Positions 1-5,536 of a DNA stretch of 6,314 nt are shown here, one piece after another. This DNA is from Spirochaetaceae bacterium (GTDB taxonomy: Bacteria; Spirochaetota; Spirochaetia; Treponematales; Breznakiellaceae). Both the position numbers and the translations under genes were made by a program. How positions within the stretch are numbered: position 1 is the first letter of the stretch; every line of letters begins with the position of its first letter. A model generated the notes under the pieces. The model made no database searches and had not been told where the DNA came from. It was given only the letters and a program-made list of their open reading frames with translations. The stretch covers positions 1-6,314 of the forward strand of contig JAISCK010000062.1 in assembly GCA_031265635.1 (NCBI GenBank), written 5' to 3'.

Positions 1-39
1 GGCGGCAAAGAAGGCCGGAAGGCGCTTTCCCGTTGTCAT
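1..39 (-). CDS. Start of a further operon gene, possibly tonB (partial)
   Basis: Only the first 13 codons are inside the window, reading MTTGKRLPAFFAA, and the gene runs off the left edge. The ATG at 39-37 overlaps the TGA of the preceding exbD as ATGA. An AAGGA ribosome binding site lies at 46-50, six bases upstream, so a real start is well supported. The position directly after exbB-exbD-exbD is where TonB, the periplasm-spanning partner of the ExbBD motor, is commonly encoded. The visible residues (a basic stretch, then hydrophobic ones) suit the N-terminal anchor of TonB but cannot prove it. The identity is inferred from context. Confidence 0.5.
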   Translation of the reverse strand, partial: MTTGKRLPAFFAA

Positions 40-437
40 GGGCTGTCCTTTACCACAAAGCTCACCGCCCGGTACTGGAGGCGCTGCAGCACGGTGATTA
101 CGCCCTGAACATGCGTAAAAGGCGTGTTCCTGTCCGCTATGATATGAACCCTGGTCCCCGGAGCGGCGGCGTAAAGCCCGGCCAGGGCAAGCTCTATGTC
201 TTCAAGGGAAGCGGGAACCCCGTTGAGGCTGGACGCGCCTGTCCTTTCTATCCATATCTCAAAGTTTTGCCCGCCGTTTACCCGCGTTGCCGTCTCCGCC
301 TCGGGATACTCAATCCCCGGTTTCTTCCGGTAATGCATCAGGGATACCAGCATGATGAATATAAGCAGCAAAAAGGCCACGTCGGACATGGCGTTTAACG
401 GGACAAAAAAAGCCCTGCGAGGCCGTCTTAAATTCAC
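36..437 (-). CDS. exbD: ExbD/TolR-family biopolymer transport protein (second copy)
   Basis: This is a small inner-membrane subunit of a TonB-ExbB-ExbD type proton-driven motor. With the GTG at 437 as start it has 133 residues, usual for the family. A basic cytoplasmic N-terminus (residues 2-8) leads into one membrane helix at about 17-37. The helix holds the conserved aspartate of ExbD/TolR (D19, in MSDVAFLLLIF), which carries protons in the family. A periplasmic domain of about 90 residues follows, with the VHIIADRNTPF stretch typical of ExbD. A GTG at 452 is also in frame. I prefer 437 because it forms a GTGA overlap with the previous exbD stop, matches the junction style of the operon, and gives a normal ExbD N-terminus. 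Confidence 0.9.
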   Translation of the reverse strand: MNLRRPRRAFFVPLNAMSDVAFLLLIFIMLVSLMHYRKKPGIEYPEAETATRVNGGQNFEIWIERTGASSLNGVPASLEDIELALAGLYAAAPGTRVHIIADRNTPFTHVQGVITVLQRLQYRAVSFVVKDSP

Positions 438-832
438 GGCAAGGCCCCCCACGCGGCAAAGGAGAAGGATTGGACCTCAAGCCTCCGGGCAAGTTCCACA
501 AAGGAGACCACTTCCTGCCAGGGGGCAAGGGGATCGACATCCAGAACCAGAACAAGGCCGGGGCCGGAAGCGGCGGCGATGATGCTTTCAGATTCCGCCC
601 GGTTCCTTTCAAGGCCGCCCGAAAAAAGCCGCCCTTCCCTGTCAAGGCGGAAACGGAGGGGTTCGTTTTCCAGGATAGCGCGTAACGGGTCCTTTGGCAT
701 GAGGTCCAGCGGAAAACCCCTGTTGACGGTAAAACCGGCGATAACAAGAAAATAAATCATGAGAAGAAAAGCGAGATCGCTGAAAGCGGCGCTTTCCCCC
801 GCGCCCGCCTTTTTTGGCCGCCTCAGCTTCAT
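434..832 (-). CDS. exbD: ExbD/TolR-family biopolymer transport protein (first copy)
   Basis: A 132-residue ExbD/TolR-like protein with the family layout: basic N-terminus (KLRRPKK), one membrane helix at about 17-36 with the conserved proton-carrying aspartate D19 (FSDLAFLLMIYF), and a periplasmic domain with a VLVLDVDP strand near residue 95. The start ATG overlaps the exbB stop as ATGA, so translation is probably coupled to exbB. It is clearly diverged from the second exbD just downstream, although both begin with a LRRP basic motif and both have their aspartate at residue 19. Two ExbD paralogues beside one ExbB occur in many TonB systems and may form a mixed ExbD pair inside the ExbB ring; that role is inferred. 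Confidence 0.88.
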   Translation of the reverse strand: MKLRRPKKAGAGESAAFSDLAFLLMIYFLVIAGFTVNRGFPLDLMPKDPLRAILENEPLRFRLDREGRLFSGGLERNRAESESIIAAASGPGLVLVLDVDPLAPWQEVVSFVELARRLEVQSFSFAAWGALP

Positions 833-1461
833 GACCTGAGGGCCAGATCAATAATCAGACCGGAACAGGTCTTTTCCGTCCCGGCGGCAAACCTGTCAAC
901 CACATGGGAAAAAACAGAATGAAAGACCATGGCCGTTATGGCTATCACCAGGCCAAAGACCGTGGTAATAAGGGCCTCGTAAATGCCGTTGGCCACAATC
1001 CGGGCATTGACCTCCGACGCCTCGGCAATGGACTTAAAGGCCGCTATCATGCCCGACACGGTTCCCAGAAAGCCCGTAAGGGGGGAAAGGGAACCAAGGG
1101 CCGTAAGGAAATTAAAGCCGTTCTCAAGGGAAGCGACGCAGTCAAGGGCTTCGGCCTCGACAGCCTTTTCCATAAGGCCGGCGGAAAGGGACGCGCGCCT
1201 GACCATGACAAGGAGCACGCGGGCGCCCACGCGGCGGCCTGAAAGCCCCGAAAGCCAGGCTTCGGCCCCGTCCAGATTTCCTTCTTCAATATAAATTCTT
1301 AATTTTTTCTCAAGATCATCCATGCGGAGATTGTGGTACAGGAGGTATGCGGCGCGCTCGCAGACTATGGCGACTGTGGCAACGGAAAAAAAGAGCAGGG
1401 GCCACATAAAAATTCCGCCCAGGCGGAACAGCTCAAGAAGCGTGAATGCCTTTGTTTCCAT
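829..1461 (-). CDS. exbB: ExbB/TolQ/MotA-family proton channel protein
   Basis: This inner-membrane subunit forms the proton-conducting ring that energises TonB-dependent uptake together with ExbD. Its 210 residues show the three-helix pattern of the family. Helix 1 is at about 16-34 (GGIFMWPLLFFSV). A cytoplasmic loop with charged helices follows. Helix 2 is at about 117-141, containing the hallmark PLTGFLGTVSGMIAAF (127-142), and helix 3 at about 163-184 (EALITTVFGLVIAIT). The conserved threonines lining the channel appear at T134 and T166/T167. A GAGG ribosome binding site at 1467-1470 sits six bases before the ATG and overlaps the gpgS stop codon. The gap to gpgS is 7 bases. Assignment to ExbB rather than TolQ rests on the two ExbD partners and the absence of visible tol genes. 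Confidence 0.93.
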   Translation of the reverse strand: METKAFTLLELFRLGGIFMWPLLFFSVATVAIVCERAAYLLYHNLRMDDLEKKLRIYIEEGNLDGAEAWLSGLSGRRVGARVLLVMVRRASLSAGLMEKAVEAEALDCVASLENGFNFLTALGSLSPLTGFLGTVSGMIAAFKSIAEASEVNARIVANGIYEALITTVFGLVIAITAMVFHSVFSHVVDRFAAGTEKTCSGLIIDLALRS

Positions 1462-1468
1462 ATATTCC

Positions 1469-2461
1469 TCAGAATGTTGAAACCGGATCTGCCTTGCGGA
1501 ATTTTGCCCTGTACTCGGGGACCTCTATCATGGGCGGTCTTTCCTCGGACGGTATGGCGGTGCGGACCACGGTGTGGGACCCGTTTTTCTGCTCAAGGGC
1601 TATGTGGTCCGTCTCAAGCGCCTGTAGCAATTCCACCATGCCGTACTTTTTCCCTCTGGACAAAAAAGTATTGAGTATGCCGTAGGCCATTTTGCTCAGG
1701 GCGGCGGTGCTCTGGTTCCGGTGTATGCGCATATCAAGATCAACCTGGGCCAGGGCCTCTATGCCTTCGAGCCGCAGTATGTCAAGCAGGTTGCCCAGTT
1801 CAACGCCGTAGCCCACCGAAAAGGGAAGCCGCTCCAGAAGTTCGCGGCGTCCGGCGTATTCGCCCGAAAGGGGCTGTATCAGCCGGGCCAGTTCAGGATA
1901 AAAGAGGGAGAAGAGGGGCCTCACCAGTATCTCTGTTACCCGCCCCCCGCCTGACGGCGCAATAGCGCCTGACGAGCGCAGGGGCCTTTCGTAGAAAGCC
2001 TTTACATAGGAAACCGTGTCATACTCAAGGAGGGGGCCGAGAAGGCCGTATACAAATTTGGGGGCGATGTTGGAAATATCGGCGTCCACCCAGACAATGA
2101 TGTCCCCCTCAAGGGCGTAAAGGCTCTTCCAGAGATTCTCTCCCTTGCCCCTGTAGGTCCCGTATTTCGGCAGTATGGTCTTTGAGGTAAAGACCCTCGC
2201 GCCGAAACGCTCGGCAACCTTCCTGGTATTGTCTTTGGAAGAAGAATCTATGACGGCTATCTCGTCAAGCAGCGGATAACGGTCCATAAGTTCCGTGCGT
2301 ATAACGAGGATTTCCTTGCCTATGGTGCTTTCCTCGTTGAGGGTGGGAAAGGCCAGGGATATTGTAAGATTTTTTTCTTCCTTGAGGCTCACAAGGCGGC
2401 GTATATCCTGAAAGCGCGAATGATGCCAGGTGCGCTCAAGAAGACTATCACCGGCGTTCAT
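1469..2461 (-). CDS. gpgS: Glucosyl-3-phosphoglycerate synthase (GT81 family)
   Basis: The family transfers glucose from an NDP-glucose to 3-phosphoglycerate, giving glucosyl-3-phosphoglycerate, precursor of glucosylglycerate and, in mycobacteria, of methylglucose lipopolysaccharide. The 330 residues follow known GpgS proteins along most of their length. They show a GT-A nucleotide-binding start (FPTLNEESTIG, 38-48), DSSSKDNT (72-79), GKGENLWKS (105-113), the metal-binding DAD (126-128), acceptor-site GGGRVTE (171-177), then IQPLSGEYAGRREL (195-208), VGYGVELG (216-223), and RIHRN with the conserved histidine H247. The match to the mycobacterial enzyme, as I recall its sequence, is strong. The ATG overlaps the preceding gene's stop as ATGA, and a full AAGGAGG lies at 2468-2474, six bases upstream. 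No partner phosphatase (GpgP) gene is visible. The protein is soluble or membrane-peripheral, with no signal peptide. Confidence 0.9.
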   Translation of the reverse strand: MNAGDSLLERTWHHSRFQDIRRLVSLKEEKNLTISLAFPTLNEESTIGKEILVIRTELMDRYPLLDEIAVIDSSSKDNTRKVAERFGARVFTSKTILPKYGTYRGKGENLWKSLYALEGDIIVWVDADISNIAPKFVYGLLGPLLEYDTVSYVKAFYERPLRSSGAIAPSGGGRVTEILVRPLFSLFYPELARLIQPLSGEYAGRRELLERLPFSVGYGVELGNLLDILRLEGIEALAQVDLDMRIHRNQSTAALSKMAYGILNTFLSRGKKYGMVELLQALETDHIALEQKNGSHTVVRTAIPSEERPPMIEVPEYRAKFRKADPVSTF

Positions 2462-3678
2462 GCCGCGCCTCCTTCACCGGAAACCCCGAAGGATTCAGAA
2501 GAAAGGGACATGACAAGAGCCTCCAGCAGAAGCCTTCCCTTTTCTATTGACGCTATCTCGACCCTGTCCCTCCGCAGCCCCGTCCTTCCCTGGGCAAGGC
2601 CGATGGACAGGGCCGGGATGCCCTGAACCGAAAGATAGGCCGAAGGATCGGAACCCAAATACTGGCTGATTTTTATATGCTGGTCCCTCATGTGGTTAAG
2701 CGCAAGTTTTGACAGGACCGAATCCGCCTCGCTGTTTCCCACCGGAACAAAGGACACTATCTCCACCGTTACCTTTACCCCCTGGACCTGGGCCGAGTTT
2801 GCCGTGGCCGTGGCGGTCTTCATGGCCATCTCAAGAAAAGTGGCGTCGGAGGATTCCAGTTCCAGTTCTATGATCCCCTCAGACGGAAAGCTCCCGAACC
2901 CGTCGCCGGTCTCCACCCTGCGTATGTGGCAGTGGGTGGTCCGCTCCGAATCCCAGGTAATGCCCGACAGGTTCTTCGCTATGCCTATCACCGTATCGAC
3001 CACCTGGTCAGGCGCGTCCCATCCGGCTTCCTCGCTTCCCTGTTCTATATGCACCCGTATACGGTAGGCGCCTTGAAGGCTGTCCGCCAGGCGGCCAAGG
3101 GTAAAGCCCCTGAGACCCAGGGCGGCGCAGGGCCGGTACGCGGGATCACCGGCAATGGTCCCGAACACATCACCGCCGGGATCGTCAAGGGACCGGGCAA
3201 GAAAAAGCAGCAGTATATCCCGCCCGGCGGCAAGACGCCCCGAGACTATCCCTTCGGCAAGGGACAGCAGAGCGACCGCGCCGAGCACATCGGCAAGCCC
3301 CGCCCCGGCGGCAAAATCAGCGTCCACATCGGAAATGCTTTCCAGCGAATGCCAGCGGGAAGAGCCGAGGTTGGTAAAGAGAAGCAGGGGCGGCCCGTCG
3401 CCCGCGTCGGGGGAACGGAGCCGGGAAAGTATATTGCCCTGCTCGTCCACATGGGAAGCAAGGCCCAGGACATGTAAGCGTTCAAGAATAAAAGCCGCCC
3501 TGGGCTCCTCCCTGCGGGTAGGAGACGGGATTTCGGCAAGCCTGAGGGCGTCGGAAAGCATGCGGTCCGCCAGCGGGGACAGGGGCGACCGCCTGTCCTG
3601 GCGTATCCGGGACGCCTTGCCCAAAAGGGTGTTAAAACCCTGGCTGATTACTTTTTTAAGGCCCGATATAATATTCAC
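2458..3678 (-). CDS. M20-peptidase-fold protein, probably catalytically inactive
   Basis: From the GTG at 3678 the protein has 406 residues. The M20 plan is recognisable: an N-terminal helix (LADRMLSDALRLAEIPSPTRREE, 36-58), a first catalytic half with GAGLADVLGAVALL (125-138), a lid/dimerisation domain at about 201-310 ending in a VKVTVEIVSFVP strand, and a C-terminal GSDPSAYLSVQGIPALSIG (342-360). Key residues are missing. The usual HxD site reads TNLGSS (102-107), the catalytic EE pair reads SLDD (163-166), and the C-terminal metal histidine region reads GLRRDRVE (367-374). Only D130 of the metal ligands seems kept. Peptide hydrolysis is therefore unlikely; a structural or binding role is my inference. 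It heads the operon and overlaps gpgS by ATGA. An in-frame TTG at 3738 gives 426 residues but has no ribosome binding site and lies upstream of the best promoter. Confidence 0.75.
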   Translation of the reverse strand: MNIISGLKKVISQGFNTLLGKASRIRQDRRSPLSPLADRMLSDALRLAEIPSPTRREEPRAAFILERLHVLGLASHVDEQGNILSRLRSPDAGDGPPLLLFTNLGSSRWHSLESISDVDADFAAGAGLADVLGAVALLSLAEGIVSGRLAAGRDILLLFLARSLDDPGGDVFGTIAGDPAYRPCAALGLRGFTLGRLADSLQGAYRIRVHIEQGSEEAGWDAPDQVVDTVIGIAKNLSGITWDSERTTHCHIRRVETGDGFGSFPSEGIIELELESSDATFLEMAMKTATATANSAQVQGVKVTVEIVSFVPVGNSEADSVLSKLALNHMRDQHIKISQYLGSDPSAYLSVQGIPALSIGLAQGRTGLRRDRVEIASIEKGRLLLEALVMSLSSESFGVSGEGGAA

Positions 3679-3685
3679 TCCGTTT

Positions 3686-3714
3686 ATTGTACCATAAAAC
3701 CGCGAAAAAAACAA
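3686..3714 (-). promoter_or_regulatory. Sigma70-like promoter of the M20-like/gpgS/exbBD operon
   Basis: On the minus strand TTGTTT (3714-3709) and TACAAT (3691-3686, 5 of 6 to consensus) are separated by exactly 17 bases. The -35 box is weak (3 of 6). The -10 box ends seven bases before the GTG at 3678, so transcription would begin at or next to the start codon, implying a leaderless or nearly leaderless mRNA. Confidence 0.5.
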
Positions 3715-3732
3715 TTTTTTTACCGGAAGCTG

Positions 3733-3746
3733 TTTCAAATTTGAAA
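3733..3746. promoter_or_regulatory. Perfect 14-bp palindrome in the divergent promoter region
   Basis: TTTCAAATTTGAAA is identical to its own reverse complement. It lies between the divergent M20-like operon and the phosphatase gene, about 20 bases upstream of the operon's -35 box. It could be an operator serving one or both directions. No regulator for it is visible in the window, and an AT-rich palindrome of this length could arise by chance. Confidence 0.3.
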
Positions 3747-3765
3747 TTTTCGGGAAACAGGGACA

Positions 3766-3794
3766 TTCTCATGGCCGTGGATATGGGATATAGT
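3766..3794 (+). promoter_or_regulatory. Possible promoter of the phosphatase gene
   Basis: TTCTCA (3766-3771, 4 of 6) and TATAGT (3789-3794, 5 of 6) are spaced by 17 bases. The predicted transcript start falls at about 3800-3801, practically on the GTG at 3800. This fits only leaderless translation or a start further downstream. The call is weak. Confidence 0.25.
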
Positions 3795-3799
3795 TATGT

Positions 3800-4588
3800 G
3801 TGGGAAAAAAGCCGTCCCGGACCGTTACAAACGCCCCTCCCGCTGATTTTGAAGGGAAAATTCGCCTTGAACTCATGCGGGGCGCCGCTATTCAGCGCCG
3901 CGCCATGACGGGGGGCGCTCATGACGACAGGCGTATCAGCGCGCGTTTTTATAACCGCATGGCCGGCGAGCTTGGCGGGGACTTTTACCGCCTTCAATTT
4001 ATAGAAGAAGACCGCTGCCTTGCCGGGTGTTTTGATGTCGCGGGTAAAAATATTTCGGCGGCCCTGGTCGCCTCGGAACTGGCCGCGTTCTTTGAGACCG
4101 TAAAGCTCTTTAAGCTCAGGCCCGGGGCCGGGGCTGTCAACAGCGCTCTTAACGCCCTTGTCCGGGCCCTCTGCCCCGAAGAAATCTTCGTTACCGCGGC
4201 CCTGGTTTACGCGGATTTCAAAAACCAGCGTGTCGAAATACACAACTTTGGTTTTCCGCCCGTGTGCGTCTTTACGGGAAAAGACAGCCTCCTCACGGTC
4301 CCGGCTTCGTACCCTCCCCTGGGCATAGAAGAAAACCCCGGCGCGAAAAAAGGCTTTGTCATGCCCCTCAAAAAACAGCTCCGCGCCGCGCTTTTTTCGG
4401 ACGGCCTCATTGACATGAAAAACCCCAAGGGCGTTTCCTACGGCATGGACCGCTGCCTTGCCCTGCTTACGGAAGTACGCCGCGAGGCGGACTTTGCCGC
4501 CGCCATAGAAGCCGAAATACGGCGCTGGTGCGGAAAAACCGCGCCAGGGGACGACATCACGGTCGGGGAGATATGTATTTTAAGTTAG
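3800..4588 (+). CDS. SpoIIE/RsbU-type PP2C-like serine/threonine phosphatase
   Basis: This is a single-domain phosphatase of the SpoIIE/RsbU branch, whose members dephosphorylate proteins such as anti-sigma-factor antagonists using two Mn or Mg ions. In 262 residues it shows a short linker helix with AAIQRRAM (29-36), GGDFYR (59-64), FDVAGKN followed by ISAALVASEL (78-94), VTAALVYADF (131-140), HNFGFPPV (148-155), LFSDGLID (198-205) and GDDITVGEI (250-258). The acidic metal ligands are present, but two motifs deviate: R replaces the final D of GGDFYD, and FDVAGKN replaces GDVSGKG. There is no sensor, PAS or membrane domain, so it must be controlled by a partner protein. The GTG start at 3800 has only a distant GGGA; an in-frame stop at 3791 prevents extension, and the next in-frame ATG is at 3875. 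The target is unknown. Confidence 0.85.
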   Translation: MGKKPSRTVTNAPPADFEGKIRLELMRGAAIQRRAMTGGAHDDRRISARFYNRMAGELGGDFYRLQFIEEDRCLAGCFDVAGKNISAALVASELAAFFETVKLFKLRPGAGAVNSALNALVRALCPEEIFVTAALVYADFKNQRVEIHNFGFPPVCVFTGKDSLLTVPASYPPLGIEENPGAKKGFVMPLKKQLRAALFSDGLIDMKNPKGVSYGMDRCLALLTEVRREADFAAAIEAEIRRWCGKTAPGDDITVGEICILS

Positions 4589-4725
4589 TTTCCCGCCTCC
4601 GGCCTCCGTGTTATGGCCCCCGCGCCGCCAAGCTGGGCGCTGTTCATATACTGGCTGGCGAGGGCATCGCTGTTCCGTTGCCCGGCATGATCCGGGGCTC
4701 TTTTCAGGGGCCTTACAAGGGGAGA
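4589..4725. other. Convergent intergenic region
   Basis: A GC-rich gap between the ends of the phosphatase gene (plus) and hicB (minus). An ATG at 4613 opens a 25-codon plus-strand frame ending at a TGA near 4690, but it has no ribosome binding site and no recognisable product. Apart from the small hairpin listed separately I see nothing in it. Confidence 0.5.
4681..4696 (+). terminator. Weak candidate terminator hairpin
   Basis: CCCGG and CCGGG can pair as a 5-bp stem around a 6-base loop. The stem is followed by GCTCTTTTC, which contains only four T residues. It lies about 90 bases after the phosphatase stop, in the convergent gap. The stem is short and the T-tract poor, so this is only a candidate. 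Confidence 0.25.
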
Positions 4726-5127
4726 TTACATGGAAATACTTAATTCCCGGCCATAGACACGGGCGATCCGTTCAAGGGTTTTTACCGTAGGATTTGCCTT
4801 ACGGGGATTTTCCAGACACTGGTATGACTGATAGGAAAGCCCCAGTTTCCGGGCTATATCGGTTTGGCTCTGTTCCCCCCGGAGCTCCCGGAGCCGGAGG
4901 GATAGGGCGATATGGTTTGCTACGGGAACAGGATAACCCTCTTTAGAGGCAGGAGGAGGAACAGGCAATCCGCGAGAAATATCGGATTCAAGACAACCCT
5001 CAAGGGCTTCCTGGGCCATTGCTAGGGCCTCCTCATGAGTGTTGCCAAATGTTTGTATATTCGGCATATCCGGAAACTGGACTATAAACATATCTCCTTC
5101 TTGCTCAATGGTACAGTTATAAGTCAT
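4726..5127 (-). CDS. hicB: HicB-family antitoxin with C-terminal helix-turn-helix
   Basis: This is the antitoxin of a type II HicAB module: it binds and blocks HicA and represses the operon. The 133 residues comprise a partial RNase H-like HicB domain (about 1-60), with the family signatures FIVQFPDMPNIQTFG (14-28) and THEEALAMAQEALEGCL (30-46). A linker PVPPPASKEGYPVP follows, then an XRE-type DNA-binding domain (about 77-130) with QTDIARKLGLSYQSYQCLE and the KANPTVKTLERIA tail often seen in HicB. An ATG six bases further upstream (5133) would leave one base between it and the AGGAGG at 5135-5140, while the ATG at 5127 has a spacing of 7, so I chose 5127. The gene begins 11 bases after hicA ends, and the hicA stop lies inside the ribosome binding site, indicating coupled translation. 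Confidence 0.92.
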   Translation of the reverse strand: MTYNCTIEQEGDMFIVQFPDMPNIQTFGNTHEEALAMAQEALEGCLESDISRGLPVPPPASKEGYPVPVANHIALSLRLRELRGEQSQTDIARKLGLSYQSYQCLENPRKANPTVKTLERIARVYGRELSISM

Positions 5128-5134
5128 GGTCATA

Positions 5135-5140
5135 CCTCCT
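5135..5140 (-). promoter_or_regulatory. hicB ribosome binding site overlapping the hicA stop codon
   Basis: A full AGGAGG sits seven bases before the ATG at 5127. Its first two bases are the last two of the hicA TAG stop. It decides between two in-frame ATG codons (5133 and 5127). It also suggests that hicB is translated more strongly than hicA, which has no ribosome binding site, as expected if antitoxin must exceed toxin. Confidence 0.7.
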
Positions 5141-5321
5141 AGTCATTTATACCGGCCTCTTTGAGTATTCGCTTTCCTAGAATACCCAGGTCTTTATTGC
5201 CATGGAAGGGAACCGGAATTGAGCGTTGTCCGTCTTTGGCATAGGTGTGATGGGAACCTTTGATCCGGTCCAACACCCAGCCGTGCGCTTCAAGTTTTAC
5301 CGCTACTTCCCTTGCCGTCAT
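5139..5321 (-). CDS. hicA: HicA-family mRNA interferase toxin
   Basis: HicA toxins are small proteins with a double-stranded-RNA-binding-like fold that cleave mRNA and halt translation until neutralised by HicB. The 60-residue length is normal. The sequence has the family opening (TAREVAVKLEAHGWVL), the KGSHHTYAK segment (21-29) containing the conserved catalytic histidine H24, the IPVPFHGNKDL strand-turn (35-45), and the final GILGKRILKEAGI helix (46-58). All key residues appear intact, so the toxin should be active. The order is hicA then hicB, as in the classical arrangement. The ATG has no ribosome binding site and lies only six bases after a consensus -10 box, suggesting a leaderless start. 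Confidence 0.92.
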   Translation of the reverse strand: MTAREVAVKLEAHGWVLDRIKGSHHTYAKDGQRSIPVPFHGNKDLGILGKRILKEAGIND

Positions 5322-5327
5322 ACAATT

Positions 5328-5356
5328 ATTATACAGTATATATATTGTATTATCAA
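5328..5356 (-). promoter_or_regulatory. hicAB promoter
   Basis: On the minus strand TTGATA (5356-5351, 5 of 6) and a perfect TATAAT (5333-5328) are spaced by 17 bases. Six bases separate the -10 box from the hicA ATG, so the predicted transcript start coincides with the start codon. This is the strongest promoter in the window. Confidence 0.8.
5331..5350. promoter_or_regulatory. Near-perfect 20-bp palindrome, probable HicB operator
   Basis: The half sites ATACA and TGTAT flank an alternating TA core. The 20 bases match their reverse complement at 18 positions, with one mismatched pair. The site fills the spacer between the -35 and -10 boxes of the hicAB promoter and overlaps the -10 box. A dimeric repressor bound here would exclude RNA polymerase. 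HicB carries an XRE-type DNA-binding domain, so autoregulation by HicB or the HicA-HicB complex is the natural reading. Binding itself is inferred. Confidence 0.7.
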
Positions 5357-5493
5357 GGGATTTTTGAAGGTTTTTTATCTGATCCGGGGCTTTATGGCGG
5401 GTTTGCAGTTTCCTCTGGCCTGTCTACTGGCCCGGCAAGGAGGGCGGCGCTTAGGTGGTGAAAGGGGAAGTAAGTAGGGCGCATGGTAAGGGT
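5357..5493. other. Intergenic region upstream of hicAB
   Basis: This lies between the hicAB promoter and the end of the small XRE-like gene. An ATG at 5394 opens a 27-codon plus-strand frame, but no ribosome binding site or recognisable product supports it. I see no gene, repeat or RNA element here. Confidence 0.4.
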
Positions 5494-5528
5494 GCCCCAG
5501 AACTTTCCCGCTTTGCTGGGTCTGGGGC
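5494..5528 (-). terminator. Stem-loop after the small XRE-like gene
   Basis: GCCCCAGA (5494-5501) and TCTGGGGC (5521-5528) form a perfect 8-bp stem with a 19-base loop, starting nine bases after the TAG of the minus-strand gene ending at 5537. There is no T-tract after the stem on either strand. It may aid termination or stabilise the 3' end, but it is not a typical intrinsic terminator. Confidence 0.35.
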
Positions 5529-5536
5529 TTAGAAAA

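Noticed and set aside
310..747. A 145-residue minus-strand frame across both exbD genes
   Set aside because: It lies in another frame of two well-supported ExbD genes and has no recognisable domain.
2926..3697. Long plus-strand open frames (2926-3477 and 3155-3697) opposite the M20-like gene
   Set aside because: They are antisense to a frame with clear M20-family signatures, have low-complexity composition and no family resemblance. They are shadows of a GC-rich gene.
3794..4243. A 149-residue minus-strand frame opposite the phosphatase gene
   Set aside because: The plus strand there carries the SpoIIE-type motifs, and the antisense frame resembles nothing.
4613..4690. A 25-codon plus-strand frame between the phosphatase gene and hicB
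   Set aside because: It has no ribosome binding site, no promoter and no known relative, so it is too weak to call a gene.
4612..5440. Similar-looking TTATGGC...TACTGGC segments in the gaps on both sides of hicAB (about 4612-4660 and 5392-5435)
   Set aside because: Aligned by eye only the ends match and the spacing differs by five bases. This does not exceed what GC-rich sequence gives by chance, so I do not call a repeat.
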